Shown here piece by piece: positions 51,377 through 60,409 of a DNA stretch of 64,000 bases. The notes beneath the pieces are model-generated. The model worked only from the letters and a program-made list of their open reading frames with translations. It was not told the DNA's origin and searched no databases. The DNA comes from Streptomyces malaysiensis subsp. samsunensis. GTDB lineage: Bacteria > Actinomycetota > Actinomycetes > Streptomycetales > Streptomycetaceae. Within the stretch, counting starts at the first letter, position 1, and each line of letters begins with the position of its first letter. The position numbers were made by a program, and so were the translations under genes. The stretch covers positions 214,364 to 278,363 of the forward strand of contig NZ_JANIIC010000005.1 of the NCBI RefSeq assembly GCF_024519315.1, read 5' to 3'.

Positions 51377-52264
51377 ATGCGCGTGTTCAGATCACGACGA
51401 CGCCTGATACGGATCCGTCTGTGCGCATCGGCAGCCGCTGTCGCGAGCGCCGCCCTGATGACCAGTTGCGGAACCGGGCCCCCGGACGCCCGCTCCATGG
51501 CCGGAACACCCAGCGCACGGCTCACCGGGCCCTCGGCGGCGAAGAGCGCCAGGCCCACCGTGGTCATGGTGCATGGCGCCTGGGCCGATACATCGAGCTG
51601 GAACGGCGAGATCGAGATTCTCCGGCGCAAGGGGTACGCCGTCCGCGCCATCGCCAACCCGCTGGAGAGCCTGACCACCGACTCGCGTACGGTGGCCGAC
51701 TTCCTGCGGAGCGTCCCCGGGCCCGTCGTCCTGGTGGGCCACTCCTACGGCGGCTCAGTGATCACCAATGCGGCCGCCCGGAGCAACAACGTCAAGGCAC
51801 TCGTCTACGTGGACGCCGCCGCCCCCGCCGTCGGGGAGACCACCGGGGCGCTGAGCGGTTCCGCGTCCGCCCTGAGCGCGCCGCCCGGCACGCTGTACGA
51901 CGCGGTGCCCTACGCGAACGCCCCGAGCGGAGCCCGCAATCTCTACCTCAAGAAGAATGTCTTCCTGAAGAAGTTCGCCGGCAGCGTGCCGGTGCAGCAG
52001 GCCACGGACCTGTGGGCCGCGCAACGCGCCGCGTCCACCGCCGCGTTCAACACCCGTTCCAAGTACGCGGCGTGGAAGACCATTCCCTCCTGGTACTTCA
52101 TCAGCAGCGGCGATCGGATCATCACCCCCGAGTCGGAGCGGAGGATGGCCCGGCGCGCGGGTTCGAAGGTCACCACCTTCCGCGGCGGCTCCCATCTCAC
52201 CCTCATCTCCGACCCGGAGCCGGTCGCCAAGGTCATCGAATCGGCCATCAACGCCGTGACGTGA
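51377..52264 (+). CDS. Alpha/beta hydrolase, probable lipoprotein
   Basis: This 295-aa protein has an Arg-rich n-region, a hydrophobic core (ASAAAVASAALM) and a possible lipobox LMTSC near residue 30, suggesting a membrane-anchored lipoprotein. The hydrolase part has VVMVHGAWADTSSWN (oxyanion region), the nucleophile elbow VVLVGHSYGGSVI (Ser), ISSGDRIITPESE (acid Asp) and GGSHLTLISDPE (His). It is a haloperoxidase/EstA-like esterase of normal length. A palindromic terminator separates it from the convergent propeller enzyme. A TAAGGAGA ribosome binding site lies upstream. Confidence 0.83.
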   Translation: MRVFRSRRRLIRIRLCASAAAVASAALMTSCGTGPPDARSMAGTPSARLTGPSAAKSARPTVVMVHGAWADTSSWNGEIEILRRKGYAVRAIANPLESLTTDSRTVADFLRSVPGPVVLVGHSYGGSVITNAAARSNNVKALVYVDAAAPAVGETTGALSGSASALSAPPGTLYDAVPYANAPSGARNLYLKKNVFLKKFAGSVPVQQATDLWAAQRAASTAAFNTRSKYAAWKTIPSWYFISSGDRIITPESERRMARRAGSKVTTFRGGSHLTLISDPEPVAKVIESAINAVT

Positions 52265-52268
52265 GAGT

Positions 52269-52294
52269 GCGGGCCCGGTGGTCACCGGGCCCGC
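52269..52294. terminator. Bidirectional hairpin terminator
   Basis: GCGGGCCCGGTG-GT-CACCGGGCCCGC, a perfect 12-bp inverted repeat between convergent genes. Confidence 0.85.
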
Positions 52295-52305
52295 TCCCCC
52301 GGGTG

Positions 52306-53310
52306 TCAGCCCCGGGCCATCGCGATGGAACCGGCGAGGCGTTCACCGGCCTCGTAGATCATGTACGGCACACCCTTGTCCGTGCCGAAGGAGGGGGCCG
52401 CGGCCCGGCCGTTCTCGGGTGCCGAGGAGTGGGAGTCGTAGAAGACACCGAGGTGCTTGCGGAGCGAGAAGTCCTTGCCCACCTCGGTGATCATGAGGTC
52501 ACCGCCGCTCGACTTGTCCTTGTTGTAGACGACGAACGCGGAGCCGTTGCGCGTCAGCAGATGCGGGCCCCCGACGTTGACCGCGCCGACGTCCGAGTGG
52601 CGCACCAGGGGTGTCTGGGCGAAGGTCCAGTTGCGGCCGTCCGCGGACCAGCCCCAGCCGATGTCCCGGTGGTCGGTGGTGTTGTTGATCATGAACAGCA
52701 TCACATAGTGGGCGCCGCGGGCGGGCAGGTCGTACTGGAACACCCGGGCGTAGGACGTCTCGGTGGTGCCCGCGGGCATCATGGACGTGCTCAGGACCAC
52801 CTTGTCGTAGGTGAAGTGGATGCCGTCCTTCGAGCGGGCGAGCCGGGTCGTGGTGTTCTCGCCGTGGAAGTACAGCCAGAACTCCTTGACGTCCGCCTTC
52901 CACAGCACATGCGGCGAGGAGACATGGCTGACCGAGTAGTGCGGGTCCCACTTGTTGGCGACGATCGGGTTCGACGGGTACTCGGTGAACGGGCCCTCCA
53001 GGGAGTTCCCGTAGGCCAGGCAGATGCCGCCCGGCGCGTCATGCGGCGCGTAGTACAGGTAGTAGCGGCCCAGCGGCGAGGAGAGCTTGTCGTACACCCC
53101 GCGGATCGTGGGGAAGATGATCTCGCCCGTCGGGTTGTACTTCAGCTTCGACGGGGTGAGCAGTGTGCGGACGTAGGCGTAGTCGGGAAATCCGCCCGGC
53201 GCGGCCGACGCGGACGACGTCGCCAGCCCGCCGAAGGTGAGCGCCGCGCCGGAGAGGGCGGTGGCGCGCAGGAACATACGGCGGTCCGGGCCGGACTGCG
53301 GCTCATGCAT
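52306..53310 (-). CDS. Tat-exported beta-propeller glycosidase-like protein (GH43-like)
   Basis: This 334-aa protein has a twin-arginine leader (DRRMFLRATALSGAALTFG) with cleavage near SASAAP at residue 36. The mature part has repeated propeller blades of the GH43/GH32/GH117 type: YYLYYAPHDAPGGICLAYG, SPHVLWKADVKEFWLYFHG, RLARSKDGIHFTYDK and GWGWSADGRNWTFA. The blade pattern 'S-x-D-G-x-x-F/W' is typical. Family number and catalytic acids cannot be fixed by eye. It is the last gene of the leftward cluster with a permease, HyuA-like protein and FAD oxidoreductase, and may act on an extracellular sugar or lactone substrate. Confidence 0.72.
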   Translation of the reverse strand: MHEPQSGPDRRMFLRATALSGAALTFGGLATSSASAAPGGFPDYAYVRTLLTPSKLKYNPTGEIIFPTIRGVYDKLSSPLGRYYLYYAPHDAPGGICLAYGNSLEGPFTEYPSNPIVANKWDPHYSVSHVSSPHVLWKADVKEFWLYFHGENTTTRLARSKDGIHFTYDKVVLSTSMMPAGTTETSYARVFQYDLPARGAHYVMLFMINNTTDHRDIGWGWSADGRNWTFAQTPLVRHSDVGAVNVGGPHLLTRNGSAFVVYNKDKSSGGDLMITEVGKDFSLRKHLGVFYDSHSSAPENGRAAAPSFGTDKGVPYMIYEAGERLAGSIAMARG

Positions 53311-53340
53311 GATCGGCTCCTGAAGTCGTTGCGGTTGCGG

Positions 53341-54627
53341 TCAGAGGTGGGTGGAGGCGGTGACGCACAGGCCGCCGAAGGCCACGGCCCATACGTAGGG
53401 CAGGGTGCGCACCATCACCTGGTGCGGGGAGACGCCCGCGTACTGGGCGCTCCACACCGTCTGGGTACTGGTCGGGTCGGCCACCCCGAAGACCTGGTTG
53501 TACGAGGCGGTCATGCCGAGGACGGCGACGGCCGGGTAGATGCCGGTGGCGATGAGGACGCCCGCTATCCCCGCGCCGAGGCCGAAGACGTTCAGCGGGC
53601 CCCGGAACAGGCACAGCGGCACCAGCAGGGTGAAGACGAGGACGAACAGCACGGCGTTCTGCGGGCTGACCGCCTTGACCAGCGGCTCCAGCGCGTCGAT
53701 CGCGCCGGGCAGCTTGACCGCGGCGAGCAGGATGCCGATCGCCACGAACAGGGTGATCGGCGGCGCGGCCACCTCGAATCCGCCGTACAGGGTCCGCAGC
53801 AGACGGCGGTTCATCTCCCGCGGCCGGGTCGTCGTCACCAGCGCGTACGCCACTCCGCCCAGCAGCGCCGGGATGATGGCCACGTCCAGGCCCAGGGCGA
53901 GCGCGAGCGGCACCGCCGGGGTCAGCAGCGCGTACCACGGGGCGTCGCCGGGCAGCCGGCGGCGGTCGTCGCGCGAAGGCCGCTCCCGCACCGACTTCAG
54001 GGACCAGGTGTGCTCCACGCCGCGGCGCCGCGACTCCACCAGGACGTAGGCGACGGCCGCCACCAGGGCGAACGGGAACAGCTTCACCATGAAGCCGCGC
54101 ACCGTGTCGATGGGCAGGTCCAGGGCGGTGGAGAAGAACTGCCATACCGGCAGTTCGAACGGCACGCCCACGGCGATCCCCATGAGGATCGTGCCCGCCG
54201 CGGTCACCTTGGGGATGCCGACCGCGATCATCGCGGGGATACCGATCAGACCGGCGAGCATCGCCGCGGGCGCCGATCCGGTCACGGTGCCGACCAGCGC
54301 GGATACGGCGAGCACACCGAGCGCCACGAACACCGGCCGGTCGCCGCCGAATTCGACGATCTTACGGACCAGAGTGCCCGCGATACCGGTCTCCTCCAGG
54401 AGCTTGCCGAGCCACGACCCCAGCAGGATCGCGATCATCGTGGCGGCGAGCGCGGGCGCCCCCTCCTGGAGCACCGTGTCGAGCACGCTGCCCTTGCCGG
54501 AGAGCGGCGCACCCGCCAGGAACGCGATCACCACGGCGAGCAGCACCAGGGCGAACGCCGTGGGCAGCTTGCGGCTGAGCATGGCGGCGACCCCCGCCGC
54601 CATGACGAGCAGAATGACGACACCCAT
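53341..54627 (-). CDS. Ion-transporter-superfamily permease (GntP/CitMHS-like)
   Basis: This 428-aa integral membrane protein has about 11-12 TM helices and two similar halves with re-entrant-like segments VTGSAPAAMLAGLIGIP and GIAGVLIATGIYPAVAVLG. A conserved AILLGSWLGKLLEETGIAGTLVRK segment is typical of organic-acid permeases of the IT superfamily. It probably imports a carboxylate handled by the neighbouring FAD and HyuA-like enzymes. It starts 3 nt after the zincin-like gene stop, so the two are tightly coupled. Confidence 0.75.
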   Translation of the reverse strand: MGVVILLVMAAGVAAMLSRKLPTAFALVLLAVVIAFLAGAPLSGKGSVLDTVLQEGAPALAATMIAILLGSWLGKLLEETGIAGTLVRKIVEFGGDRPVFVALGVLAVSALVGTVTGSAPAAMLAGLIGIPAMIAVGIPKVTAAGTILMGIAVGVPFELPVWQFFSTALDLPIDTVRGFMVKLFPFALVAAVAYVLVESRRRGVEHTWSLKSVRERPSRDDRRRLPGDAPWYALLTPAVPLALALGLDVAIIPALLGGVAYALVTTTRPREMNRRLLRTLYGGFEVAAPPITLFVAIGILLAAVKLPGAIDALEPLVKAVSPQNAVLFVLVFTLLVPLCLFRGPLNVFGLGAGIAGVLIATGIYPAVAVLGMTASYNQVFGVADPTSTQTVWSAQYAGVSPHQVMVRTLPYVWAVAFGGLCVTASTHL

Positions 54628-54630
54628 CGA

Positions 54631-55197
54631 TCAGTTCTCGCTTTCGCAGGACACGACGGCGGCCAGCGCCTCCGTGAGCAGCAGAGGGCTGCGGCCCAGG
54701 CCGCACGCGGCATGGGCGTAGGCGTGCGCGGCGACCTCGTCCGCGCCCGCGACATACGCGTACAGTCGGCGGCGCCCGAACCGCAGTGCCGTATGGCCCA
54801 GCGTCCGTTTGAACTCGGCGCGCACCTCGGCGTGGTGGAGCCAGACGTGTGCCCGCTCATGGGCGAGGGCGGCGGCGCGCACCGACCCTTCCGGGAACCA
54901 ATGGCGCCAGCCGCGCTCGGCGACCAGCCGCTCGGCCCGCTCGACGGTGTCGATGTACACCTCGACCACCGGCGGCCGGGACCGGTACCTGGCCAGCAGT
55001 CCGGCGTCCAGCCCGCCGTCCCGCTCCACGATCCGTACGGCCTCGGCCCGCGGAGTCATCCGGCGGCCGAACTCCGTTGCCGCCAGGGCCCATTGGCGCA
55101 GCAGCGCGGGATCGCGGCCCTCGTGCGTGGGTGTCCCCCCGAGCAGGCGGACCGCGAGGTCCACGTCCGGGTCACAGATCATGTCCGCGACGCTCAT
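54631..55197 (-). CDS. Uncharacterised protein with HERAH zincin-like motif
   Basis: I do not recognise the family of this 188-aa soluble protein. It has an N-terminal helical part (DPDVDLAVRLLGG, LRQWALAATEFGRRM), a central strand PPVVEVYIDTVERAERLV, and ALAHERAHVWLHHAEVRAEF, which contains an HExxH-type HERAH followed by HH. This could be a zinc site, though the second half (GADEVAAHAYAHAACGLG) also has His residues that might be ligands. It overlaps the HyuA-like gene by 4 nt and precedes the permease by 3 nt, so it belongs to the same transcript. Confidence 0.65.
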   Translation of the reverse strand: MSVADMICDPDVDLAVRLLGGTPTHEGRDPALLRQWALAATEFGRRMTPRAEAVRIVERDGGLDAGLLARYRSRPPVVEVYIDTVERAERLVAERGWRHWFPEGSVRAAALAHERAHVWLHHAEVRAEFKRTLGHTALRFGRRRLYAYVAGADEVAAHAYAHAACGLGRSPLLLTEALAAVVSCESEN

Positions 55198-57326
55198 GTC
55201 CGTGACTCCACGACGGCGACGACCGGCTCCCCGGCGCCGCGCGGACGCAGCTCGGTGCGGGCCAGAGCCAGCAGCGCCGCGGGCTCCAGAACACCGGAGA
55301 GGTCCGCGATCCGGCCGCCCACCAGGAGCCGCACGGCCGGGGCCCGTACGCCGCCGTCACCATAGGAGGTGGCGTCGCGGACCAGCGCGGCGAGCGCCTC
55401 GCCCGAGCTCTCCACCGTCATGGTCGCCACCCGCGCGTCCGCCGCGCCGAGCCGCACCACACCGTCCGCGTCGACCACCCGCACCGGGTGGCGGGCCGCC
55501 CGCAACCGGCGCCGCACCTCGGTGCCGTACACCGTGTAGGCGTCCGTGCCGGCCAGTGTCCGCACACGTGTCTCGGGTGTTTTGAGGCTGGTGGCGGCGG
55601 CGCGCAGCCGCTCATCGGCGTCGGCGCGGTGTGCCCGGTCCTGGGTGCGCAGTTCGGTGGCGCCCGTCGCGACCGCCCGTACGGTGTTGGTCTGCGGATC
55701 GACGGTCACCTCCACCTCGACACCGTCGGCGGCGGCCCCCTGCGCGACGACGGCCCGCTCGGCCTCGGCCCGTACCGCGAGGATCTGCTCCTGGGTGGCG
55801 CCGGGCACGATGCGCTCGACCTGCTCGCGCACCAGCGCCAGCGCCACCCCTACGGGACTGATCACCTCGCTGTGCCGGGCGATGCGCCCCTCGAGCCCGG
55901 CGGAGGCGGCCAGATGCGGGGTCACCGCGGCCGCGCCACCGCCACCGCCCACCAGGAGTGCCGTGTCCCGGTCCAGCCGGTAGTCGCGGATCATGGCGTC
56001 CACCACCGCCCTGACCTGCTCCGTTCCGGCGTCGAGCACCGCCCGCGCCGCACCGGCCACATCCGTGCCGAGCGTGGCGGCCAGCGGGGCGAGAGCGGCC
56101 CGCGCGACCTCCTGGTCGCTGCGCGCGAAGTCCTCCTCGCCGACCCGCCCGAGCGCGTTCGCCGCGCAGGTCATCGTCACCGCGAACCGGCCGCCCGCCG
56201 CGTCGAGGACCAGGTAGTCGTCCGGGTCACCGGCCATCGGCCGGACCGTGGCCACCCGGGCGTCCCGCAACTCGTCGAGCGTGGCGAAGCAGGCGTAGGG
56301 CAGGCCCGCGATATGCGCGCTGCGCGGACCGACGCCGACCACCCGCCCGTCGGAGACCCGCACCATGGAGCCGCCGCCGATCCCGACCGTGCGGACGTCG
56401 AGGGCGCTCAGATAGGAGGTCTTGCCGAGGATCGTGGCGTGGCGCACCGCCACCTTTCCCCGCCGCACCACGCTGATGTCGGTCGAGGTGCCACCCGTCT
56501 CCAGGAACACCCCCTCGCTGATCCGCTCCTGCATCAGCGCCCCGGCGACGCCCGCCGCCGGGCCCGACAGGATCGTCAGCAGCGGCCGCCGGCGCATCTC
56601 GTCCAGCGACATCACCCCGCCGTCGCAGCGCATCACCATCAGCGGCGCGGTCACCCCGGCCTTGGCGATGGACGAGTCCACCAGATCGGCCGTCGCCAGC
56701 ATCCGCGGCAGGATGGCGGCGTTCACCACCGCCGTGCGGGTCCGCTTGTGCAGTCCGTACATCGAGGTGATCTCATGGGCGGCGGCCAGCGGCAGCCCCG
56801 TGGGCCGCGCCACGTCGAGCACGGCCCGCTCGCCATCGGGCCGGTCCACGCCGAACGGCTCCGTGGCGACGAGGACCTCGGCCCCCTCGGCGCGCACCCG
56901 CTCCACGGCCGCGCGCACCTCGGCCTCCTCGGTCGGGTCGGCCACATGCGCGTACGCCAGCGGAAGCCGCTTGCCGGGGGTGAGTTCCAGCTTGCCGAAG
57001 GCGGCGAGCCGCCGTGTGATCACCGCGCCGGGCCCGCTGCCGATCCCGATCAGCCCGACCGTGGCCACATCGCCCTCCAGCAGGGCGTTGGTGGCCTGGG
57101 TCGTGCCGTGCGCCAGGAACACCACGTCGCCCGCCGTCCGGTCGACCTTCGCCAGGAGCTGTTCCAGCGCCTGGACGATGCCGTGGGCGACGCCGTCCTC
57201 GTGGTGGTGGCTGGTGGGCACCTTCACCTGGCCCACCAGCGTGAGCGTGGCGGCGTCGACCGCCACGGCATCGGTGAACGTGCCACCCACGTCGATGCCG
57301 ACGCGGATGCGGCGGTCTGGAGTCAT
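55194..57326 (-). CDS. Hydantoinase/oxoprolinase family protein (HyuA-like)
   Basis: This 710-aa ATP-dependent enzyme is of the HyuA/acetone carboxylase-beta group. It has the N-terminal Hydant_A_N motif RVGIDVGGTFTDAVAVD (phosphate loop), GTTQATNALLEG, the actin-like VFLETGGTSTDISVVRRG and GIGGGSMVRV, and the C-terminal VGGGGGAAAVTPHLA. It hydrolyses or carboxylates a cyclic amide or ketone using ATP, usually with a HyuB partner. No HyuB gene is nearby, which is unusual. The ATG at MTPDRRIR follows GGAGGTGCC. It is the third gene of the LacI-headed cluster. Confidence 0.87.
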   Translation of the reverse strand: MTPDRRIRVGIDVGGTFTDAVAVDAATLTLVGQVKVPTSHHHEDGVAHGIVQALEQLLAKVDRTAGDVVFLAHGTTQATNALLEGDVATVGLIGIGSGPGAVITRRLAAFGKLELTPGKRLPLAYAHVADPTEEAEVRAAVERVRAEGAEVLVATEPFGVDRPDGERAVLDVARPTGLPLAAAHEITSMYGLHKRTRTAVVNAAILPRMLATADLVDSSIAKAGVTAPLMVMRCDGGVMSLDEMRRRPLLTILSGPAAGVAGALMQERISEGVFLETGGTSTDISVVRRGKVAVRHATILGKTSYLSALDVRTVGIGGGSMVRVSDGRVVGVGPRSAHIAGLPYACFATLDELRDARVATVRPMAGDPDDYLVLDAAGGRFAVTMTCAANALGRVGEEDFARSDQEVARAALAPLAATLGTDVAGAARAVLDAGTEQVRAVVDAMIRDYRLDRDTALLVGGGGGAAAVTPHLAASAGLEGRIARHSEVISPVGVALALVREQVERIVPGATQEQILAVRAEAERAVVAQGAAADGVEVEVTVDPQTNTVRAVATGATELRTQDRAHRADADERLRAAATSLKTPETRVRTLAGTDAYTVYGTEVRRRLRAARHPVRVVDADGVVRLGAADARVATMTVESSGEALAALVRDATSYGDGGVRAPAVRLLVGGRIADLSGVLEPAALLALARTELRPRGAGEPVVAVVESRT

Positions 57327-57445
57327 GGCGGGCACCTCCTTGTGTGTTGACGTGCTTGGGTTGACGAAGACGGGGACCGGAAGAGAGGGAAGAGAGGGGG
57401 CGAACAGGGCTGGGGGAACGGGGCGGGGAGAGCCGTCGGACGGGG

Positions 57446-59044
57446 TCAGTAGCCGCGGACGTCGGGCCAGCGGCGCTGCACCCCCGCCCGGTCCAGGAGG
57501 CGGCCGAACTCCTCGAACCGCTTGTCCTCGGCCTGCACCTGGTGCGGCTCCACGCCCGCGTCCAGGCAGTGCGCGGCGAGCGCGCCCGCGACCTCGCCGA
57601 TGTTCCACTCGACGGGGTGCAGCCGGTAGCAGCCGTTGGTGATGTGGGTGGTGCCGATGTTCTTGCCCGCGGGCAGCAGGTTCCGCATCCGGCGCGGCAG
57701 CAGCGCGCCGAGCGGGATCTCGAACGGCACGGAGCCGATGTCGATATAGGTGTCGCCGCCGGTGGAGGGGTGCAGGTCGATGCGGTAACCGCCCACCCCG
57801 ACCGAATCGCGGTACCGGGTCGTGCCGTAGGGGCCGACCACATCGATCGCGACGTCCTGCTCGACGACGGTGGTCACCGCCTTGATCCGCCGCGCTTCGC
57901 GCACATAGGCCGCCTTGGCCAGACCGTCCGCGGTGCCGGTGACATCCGGGCGGATGCGCAGCCCCGGGAAGCCGGTGCCGCCATCCACGCGCGGCGCCTC
58001 CGTCTGGAGCCAGTACAGCACCGACAGCGACAACTGGCGTGCCTCGCACAGGGCTTCGGCCTCCTGGCCGATGTACGGCTTGAGCCAGTAGTCGTTCAGC
58101 GGCCAGTTGACGAGGGTGATGTCCGAGCCGAAGGCGCCGGGCCGGTGCAGCCCACGGGCGAGGATCCGGCGGAACCCCCACAGCTCCTTGTCCCCGGCGT
58201 CGGCGCTCTGGTCGGCGCTGACCGCCAGCGGGTCGAGATCCGGGTTGGGTACGAAGGTACGAGGCACGGGCTCCAGGGTGCGCGGGTCGGGCGCCTCGAA
58301 GCCGAGCAGCGGACCCGGCCAGAAGTCGGGCCGGTAGGAACGCCAGAAGTCGTAGTCCTCGGGCCGCTCCACGGTGTGGTCCTCGCCCTCGTGGTGCGAG
58401 AGCGCGAAGCACACGGTGATGCCCTGCTGGTTGTCCGGCCGCGCCTCGGCCGGGGCATGCGGCTCGTCGAACTCGTCCCGCGCCTCGGCCCCGTTGGCGT
58501 GCTCCACCCCGGCGAGTTCGAGCAGCTCACCGGTCTCGGTGGCGTCGAGGACGTACCGGGCGGTGAACGTGGTCAGCCCACCGCCGCGCAGGTCGCGCAC
58601 GGTCACCGCGCGGATCACATCGCCGTCCGTCTCGGCGGACACGGGGCGGTGTTCGGTCAGGACGGTCAGCAGGCCCGCGGCCCGGTACGGGGCGATCATG
58701 CCCTCCAGCACGGCGAGCGCCACCCGCGGCTCGTGGCACAGCTTGCTGACCCGGCCGGCTCCCGGGTTCAGGTCGGCGAGCCCCAGCGCCTCGGCGCGCA
58801 GCGGGTACCACAGCCGGTAGTAGGCCCGGATTCCCTCGCGCAGCGCCCGGTACGACGCCGTCGTGCCGAACTGCTCAACCCAGGGGTGCTCGTCCGGCGG
58901 CACCGCCTGCGCGGTGAGCTGACCACCGATCCAGTCCGTCTCCTCGGTCATCACGACACGTCGGCCCGCCCGGCAGGCGCCGAGCGCGGCGGCGACTCCG
59001 CCGAGGCCGCCACCGACGATCAGGATGTCCGGTTCCGCTATCAC
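57446..59044 (-). CDS. FAD-dependent oxidoreductase (FAD_oxidored type)
   Basis: This 532-aa flavoprotein has the FAD loop PDILIVGGGLGGVAAALGACRAGRRVVMTEE, followed by WIGGQLTAQAVPPDEH, a signature of the FAD_oxidored family. It continues with VLDATETGELLELAGVEH and a C-terminal LLPAGKNIGTTHITNGCYRLHPVEWNIGE (second FAD contact). Substrates of this family are mostly unknown; sugar acids or lactones are plausible here. It starts with GTG behind AAGGAG and is followed by the HyuA-like gene after 119 nt. The upstream 200 nt are filled by a tandem repeat. Confidence 0.82.
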   Translation of the reverse strand: MIAEPDILIVGGGLGGVAAALGACRAGRRVVMTEETDWIGGQLTAQAVPPDEHPWVEQFGTTASYRALREGIRAYYRLWYPLRAEALGLADLNPGAGRVSKLCHEPRVALAVLEGMIAPYRAAGLLTVLTEHRPVSAETDGDVIRAVTVRDLRGGGLTTFTARYVLDATETGELLELAGVEHANGAEARDEFDEPHAPAEARPDNQQGITVCFALSHHEGEDHTVERPEDYDFWRSYRPDFWPGPLLGFEAPDPRTLEPVPRTFVPNPDLDPLAVSADQSADAGDKELWGFRRILARGLHRPGAFGSDITLVNWPLNDYWLKPYIGQEAEALCEARQLSLSVLYWLQTEAPRVDGGTGFPGLRIRPDVTGTADGLAKAAYVREARRIKAVTTVVEQDVAIDVVGPYGTTRYRDSVGVGGYRIDLHPSTGGDTYIDIGSVPFEIPLGALLPRRMRNLLPAGKNIGTTHITNGCYRLHPVEWNIGEVAGALAAHCLDAGVEPHQVQAEDKRFEEFGRLLDRAGVQRRWPDVRGY

Positions 59045-59058
59045 TGTGCTCCTTGGGG

Positions 59059-59240
59059 TCGTGTGCGAGCTGTGGGGTTCGTCGCCGTGTGCGAGCGGTT
59101 CGTCGTCACGTGCGAGCTGTGGGGTTCGTCGTCGTATGCGCGAGCGTGGTGTTCGTTGTCCTGCGCGAGCGTGGTGTTCGTCATCGCGTGCGGGCGTGGG
59201 GTTCGTCGTCGGATGCGAGAGTTGTGGTGCTCGCTCGTCC
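59059..59240. repeat. Degenerate tandem repeat between LacI and FAD oxidoreductase genes
   Basis: Seven units of about 21-28 bp, each of the form GTGCGAGCTGTGGGGTTCGTCGTC with variation (shared core TGCGnG and GGnGTTCGTCGTC). The array fills nearly the whole space between two same-strand genes. It could be an operator array or a transcription-pausing element; no protein is proposed. Confidence 0.85.
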
Positions 59241-59246
59241 GGGGCG

Positions 59247-60353
59247 TCATGGCCGTCGGCCGGGCGGACCCGCCGTCGCGCCGGTACGGAACTCGCAGAC
59301 CACCAGCGGCTCTTGGGCCTCCTCACCGGCCACGAGGGCGGCGAGGAGCCGGACGGCTGCCGCGCCGAGCTGATGCCGGGGCACGTCGAACCCGGTGGGC
59401 ACGGGTGCCGCGGCCAGGTCCGGCGGCGGGCTGCCGAGCAGACCGAGCGAGACGTCCCCGGGGCAGCTGAGCCCCGCCTCCCGGACGGCGGCGTCCAGTG
59501 CGCGCCAGGCCGCGCCGGTGTCCGTCTCCTCCGCGACGAACGCCGTCACCCCGTCCGCGACCAGCGCGCGCACCCGCTCCGCCGTCACCGCGCCCGCCGG
59601 GTCGGCACAGCGCAGCACCGCCCCCGGGCCCGCCTCGCCACCGACGGCCGCCAGCCCTTCCAGAAAGCCGCGCTGGCGGTCGGCGGACGCCGGGGCGTCG
59701 TCGGCCTCGCGCACCAGGACGATGCGCCGGTGCCCCAGCGCCGCCAGGTGCTCCACGACGGCGCGGCTGGCGCTGACGTAGTCGGCGCCGACCCAGGCCA
59801 GCCCCTCCAACTCCTCCCGCCGACCCAGGTGGACCACCGGGAAACCGTCGGCCACCAGCCGCTTGAGCTCGGCGCCCGGCGCATGGCGGCCGAGGAAGAG
59901 ACAGCCGTCGGCCAGGCGCACCCGGCTCAACGCGTCCGGCCCGGCCGCGCCCGCCCCGCCGCTGCTCGACCCGGTGAAGAGCACCAGGTCATAGCCGCGG
60001 GCGGCCGCCTCCTGCTCCACGCCGACGAGGAACGGGTAGTACGAGTGCTGCACATCGGTCGGGAACGTCGCGGTGAAGCTGAAGACGCCGAGGAGGTTGT
60101 TGCGCGCGGCGGCCAGCCGCCGCGCGGCCGGGTCGTGTGCGTACCCGAGGCTGCGGGCGGCGTCGAGGACGCGCTGCCGGGTCTCCTCGGAGATCGTCGC
60201 CGCCTTGCCGTCCGAACGGGCCGACAGCACCAGCGAGACCGTGGCCTGCGAGACTCCGGCGAGCTGGGCCACCTCGGCCTGCCGCGGCCGTGACGTACGA
60301 CTGCCCGAGCCCGGATTCCGCCCCGGCTTCGCCCGCTTCCTCGACTGCTCCAC
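59247..60353 (-). CDS. LacI-family transcriptional regulator
   Basis: This 368-aa regulator has an N-terminal LacI helix-turn-helix (RQAEVAQLAGVSQATVSLVLS) with hinge helix (TRQRVLDAARSLGYAHDPAARRLA) and a periplasmic-binding-protein-like sugar domain (FPTDVQHSYYPFLVGVEQEAAARGYDLVLFTGS). The GTG start at VEQSRKRAKPG follows AAGGA, and the alternative ATG 13 codons upstream would place the operator palindrome inside the gene. It heads the leftward FAD/HyuA/permease/propeller cluster and is probably its repressor. Confidence 0.85.
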   Translation of the reverse strand: MEQSRKRAKPGRNPGSGSRTSRPRQAEVAQLAGVSQATVSLVLSARSDGKAATISEETRQRVLDAARSLGYAHDPAARRLAAARNNLLGVFSFTATFPTDVQHSYYPFLVGVEQEAAARGYDLVLFTGSSSGGAGAAGPDALSRVRLADGCLFLGRHAPGAELKRLVADGFPVVHLGRREELEGLAWVGADYVSASRAVVEHLAALGHRRIVLVREADDAPASADRQRGFLEGLAAVGGEAGPGAVLRCADPAGAVTAERVRALVADGVTAFVAEETDTGAAWRALDAAVREAGLSCPGDVSLGLLGSPPPDLAAAPVPTGFDVPRHQLGAAAVRLLAALVAGEEAQEPLVVCEFRTGATAGPPGRRP

Positions 60354-60380
60354 GTTCTGATTCCTTCTCGCCGTCGCATT

Positions 60381-60409
60381 GGTAATGCGCATTACCTATG
60401 CGCATTACC
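60381..60409. promoter_or_regulatory. LacI operator (palindrome plus partial second copy)
   Basis: GGTAATGCGCATTACC is a perfect 16-bp palindrome with the CG centre typical of LacI sites; TATGCGCATTACC follows with its centre 13 bp away. It sits in the leader of the LacI gene, 28 nt before the chosen GTG. Confidence 0.8.

Noticed and set aside
51421..55365. Plus-strand open frame of over 1300 codons across four genes
   Set aside because: It runs through the hydrolase gene in another frame and antisense to three leftward genes. The composition is Arg/Gly/His-rich and no motif is seen.
57327..58412. Extension of the HyuA-like frame upstream through part of the FAD oxidoreductase gene
   Set aside because: The ATG at 57326 has a good ribosome binding site and starts exactly at the family N-terminus; the extension is out of frame with the real upstream gene.
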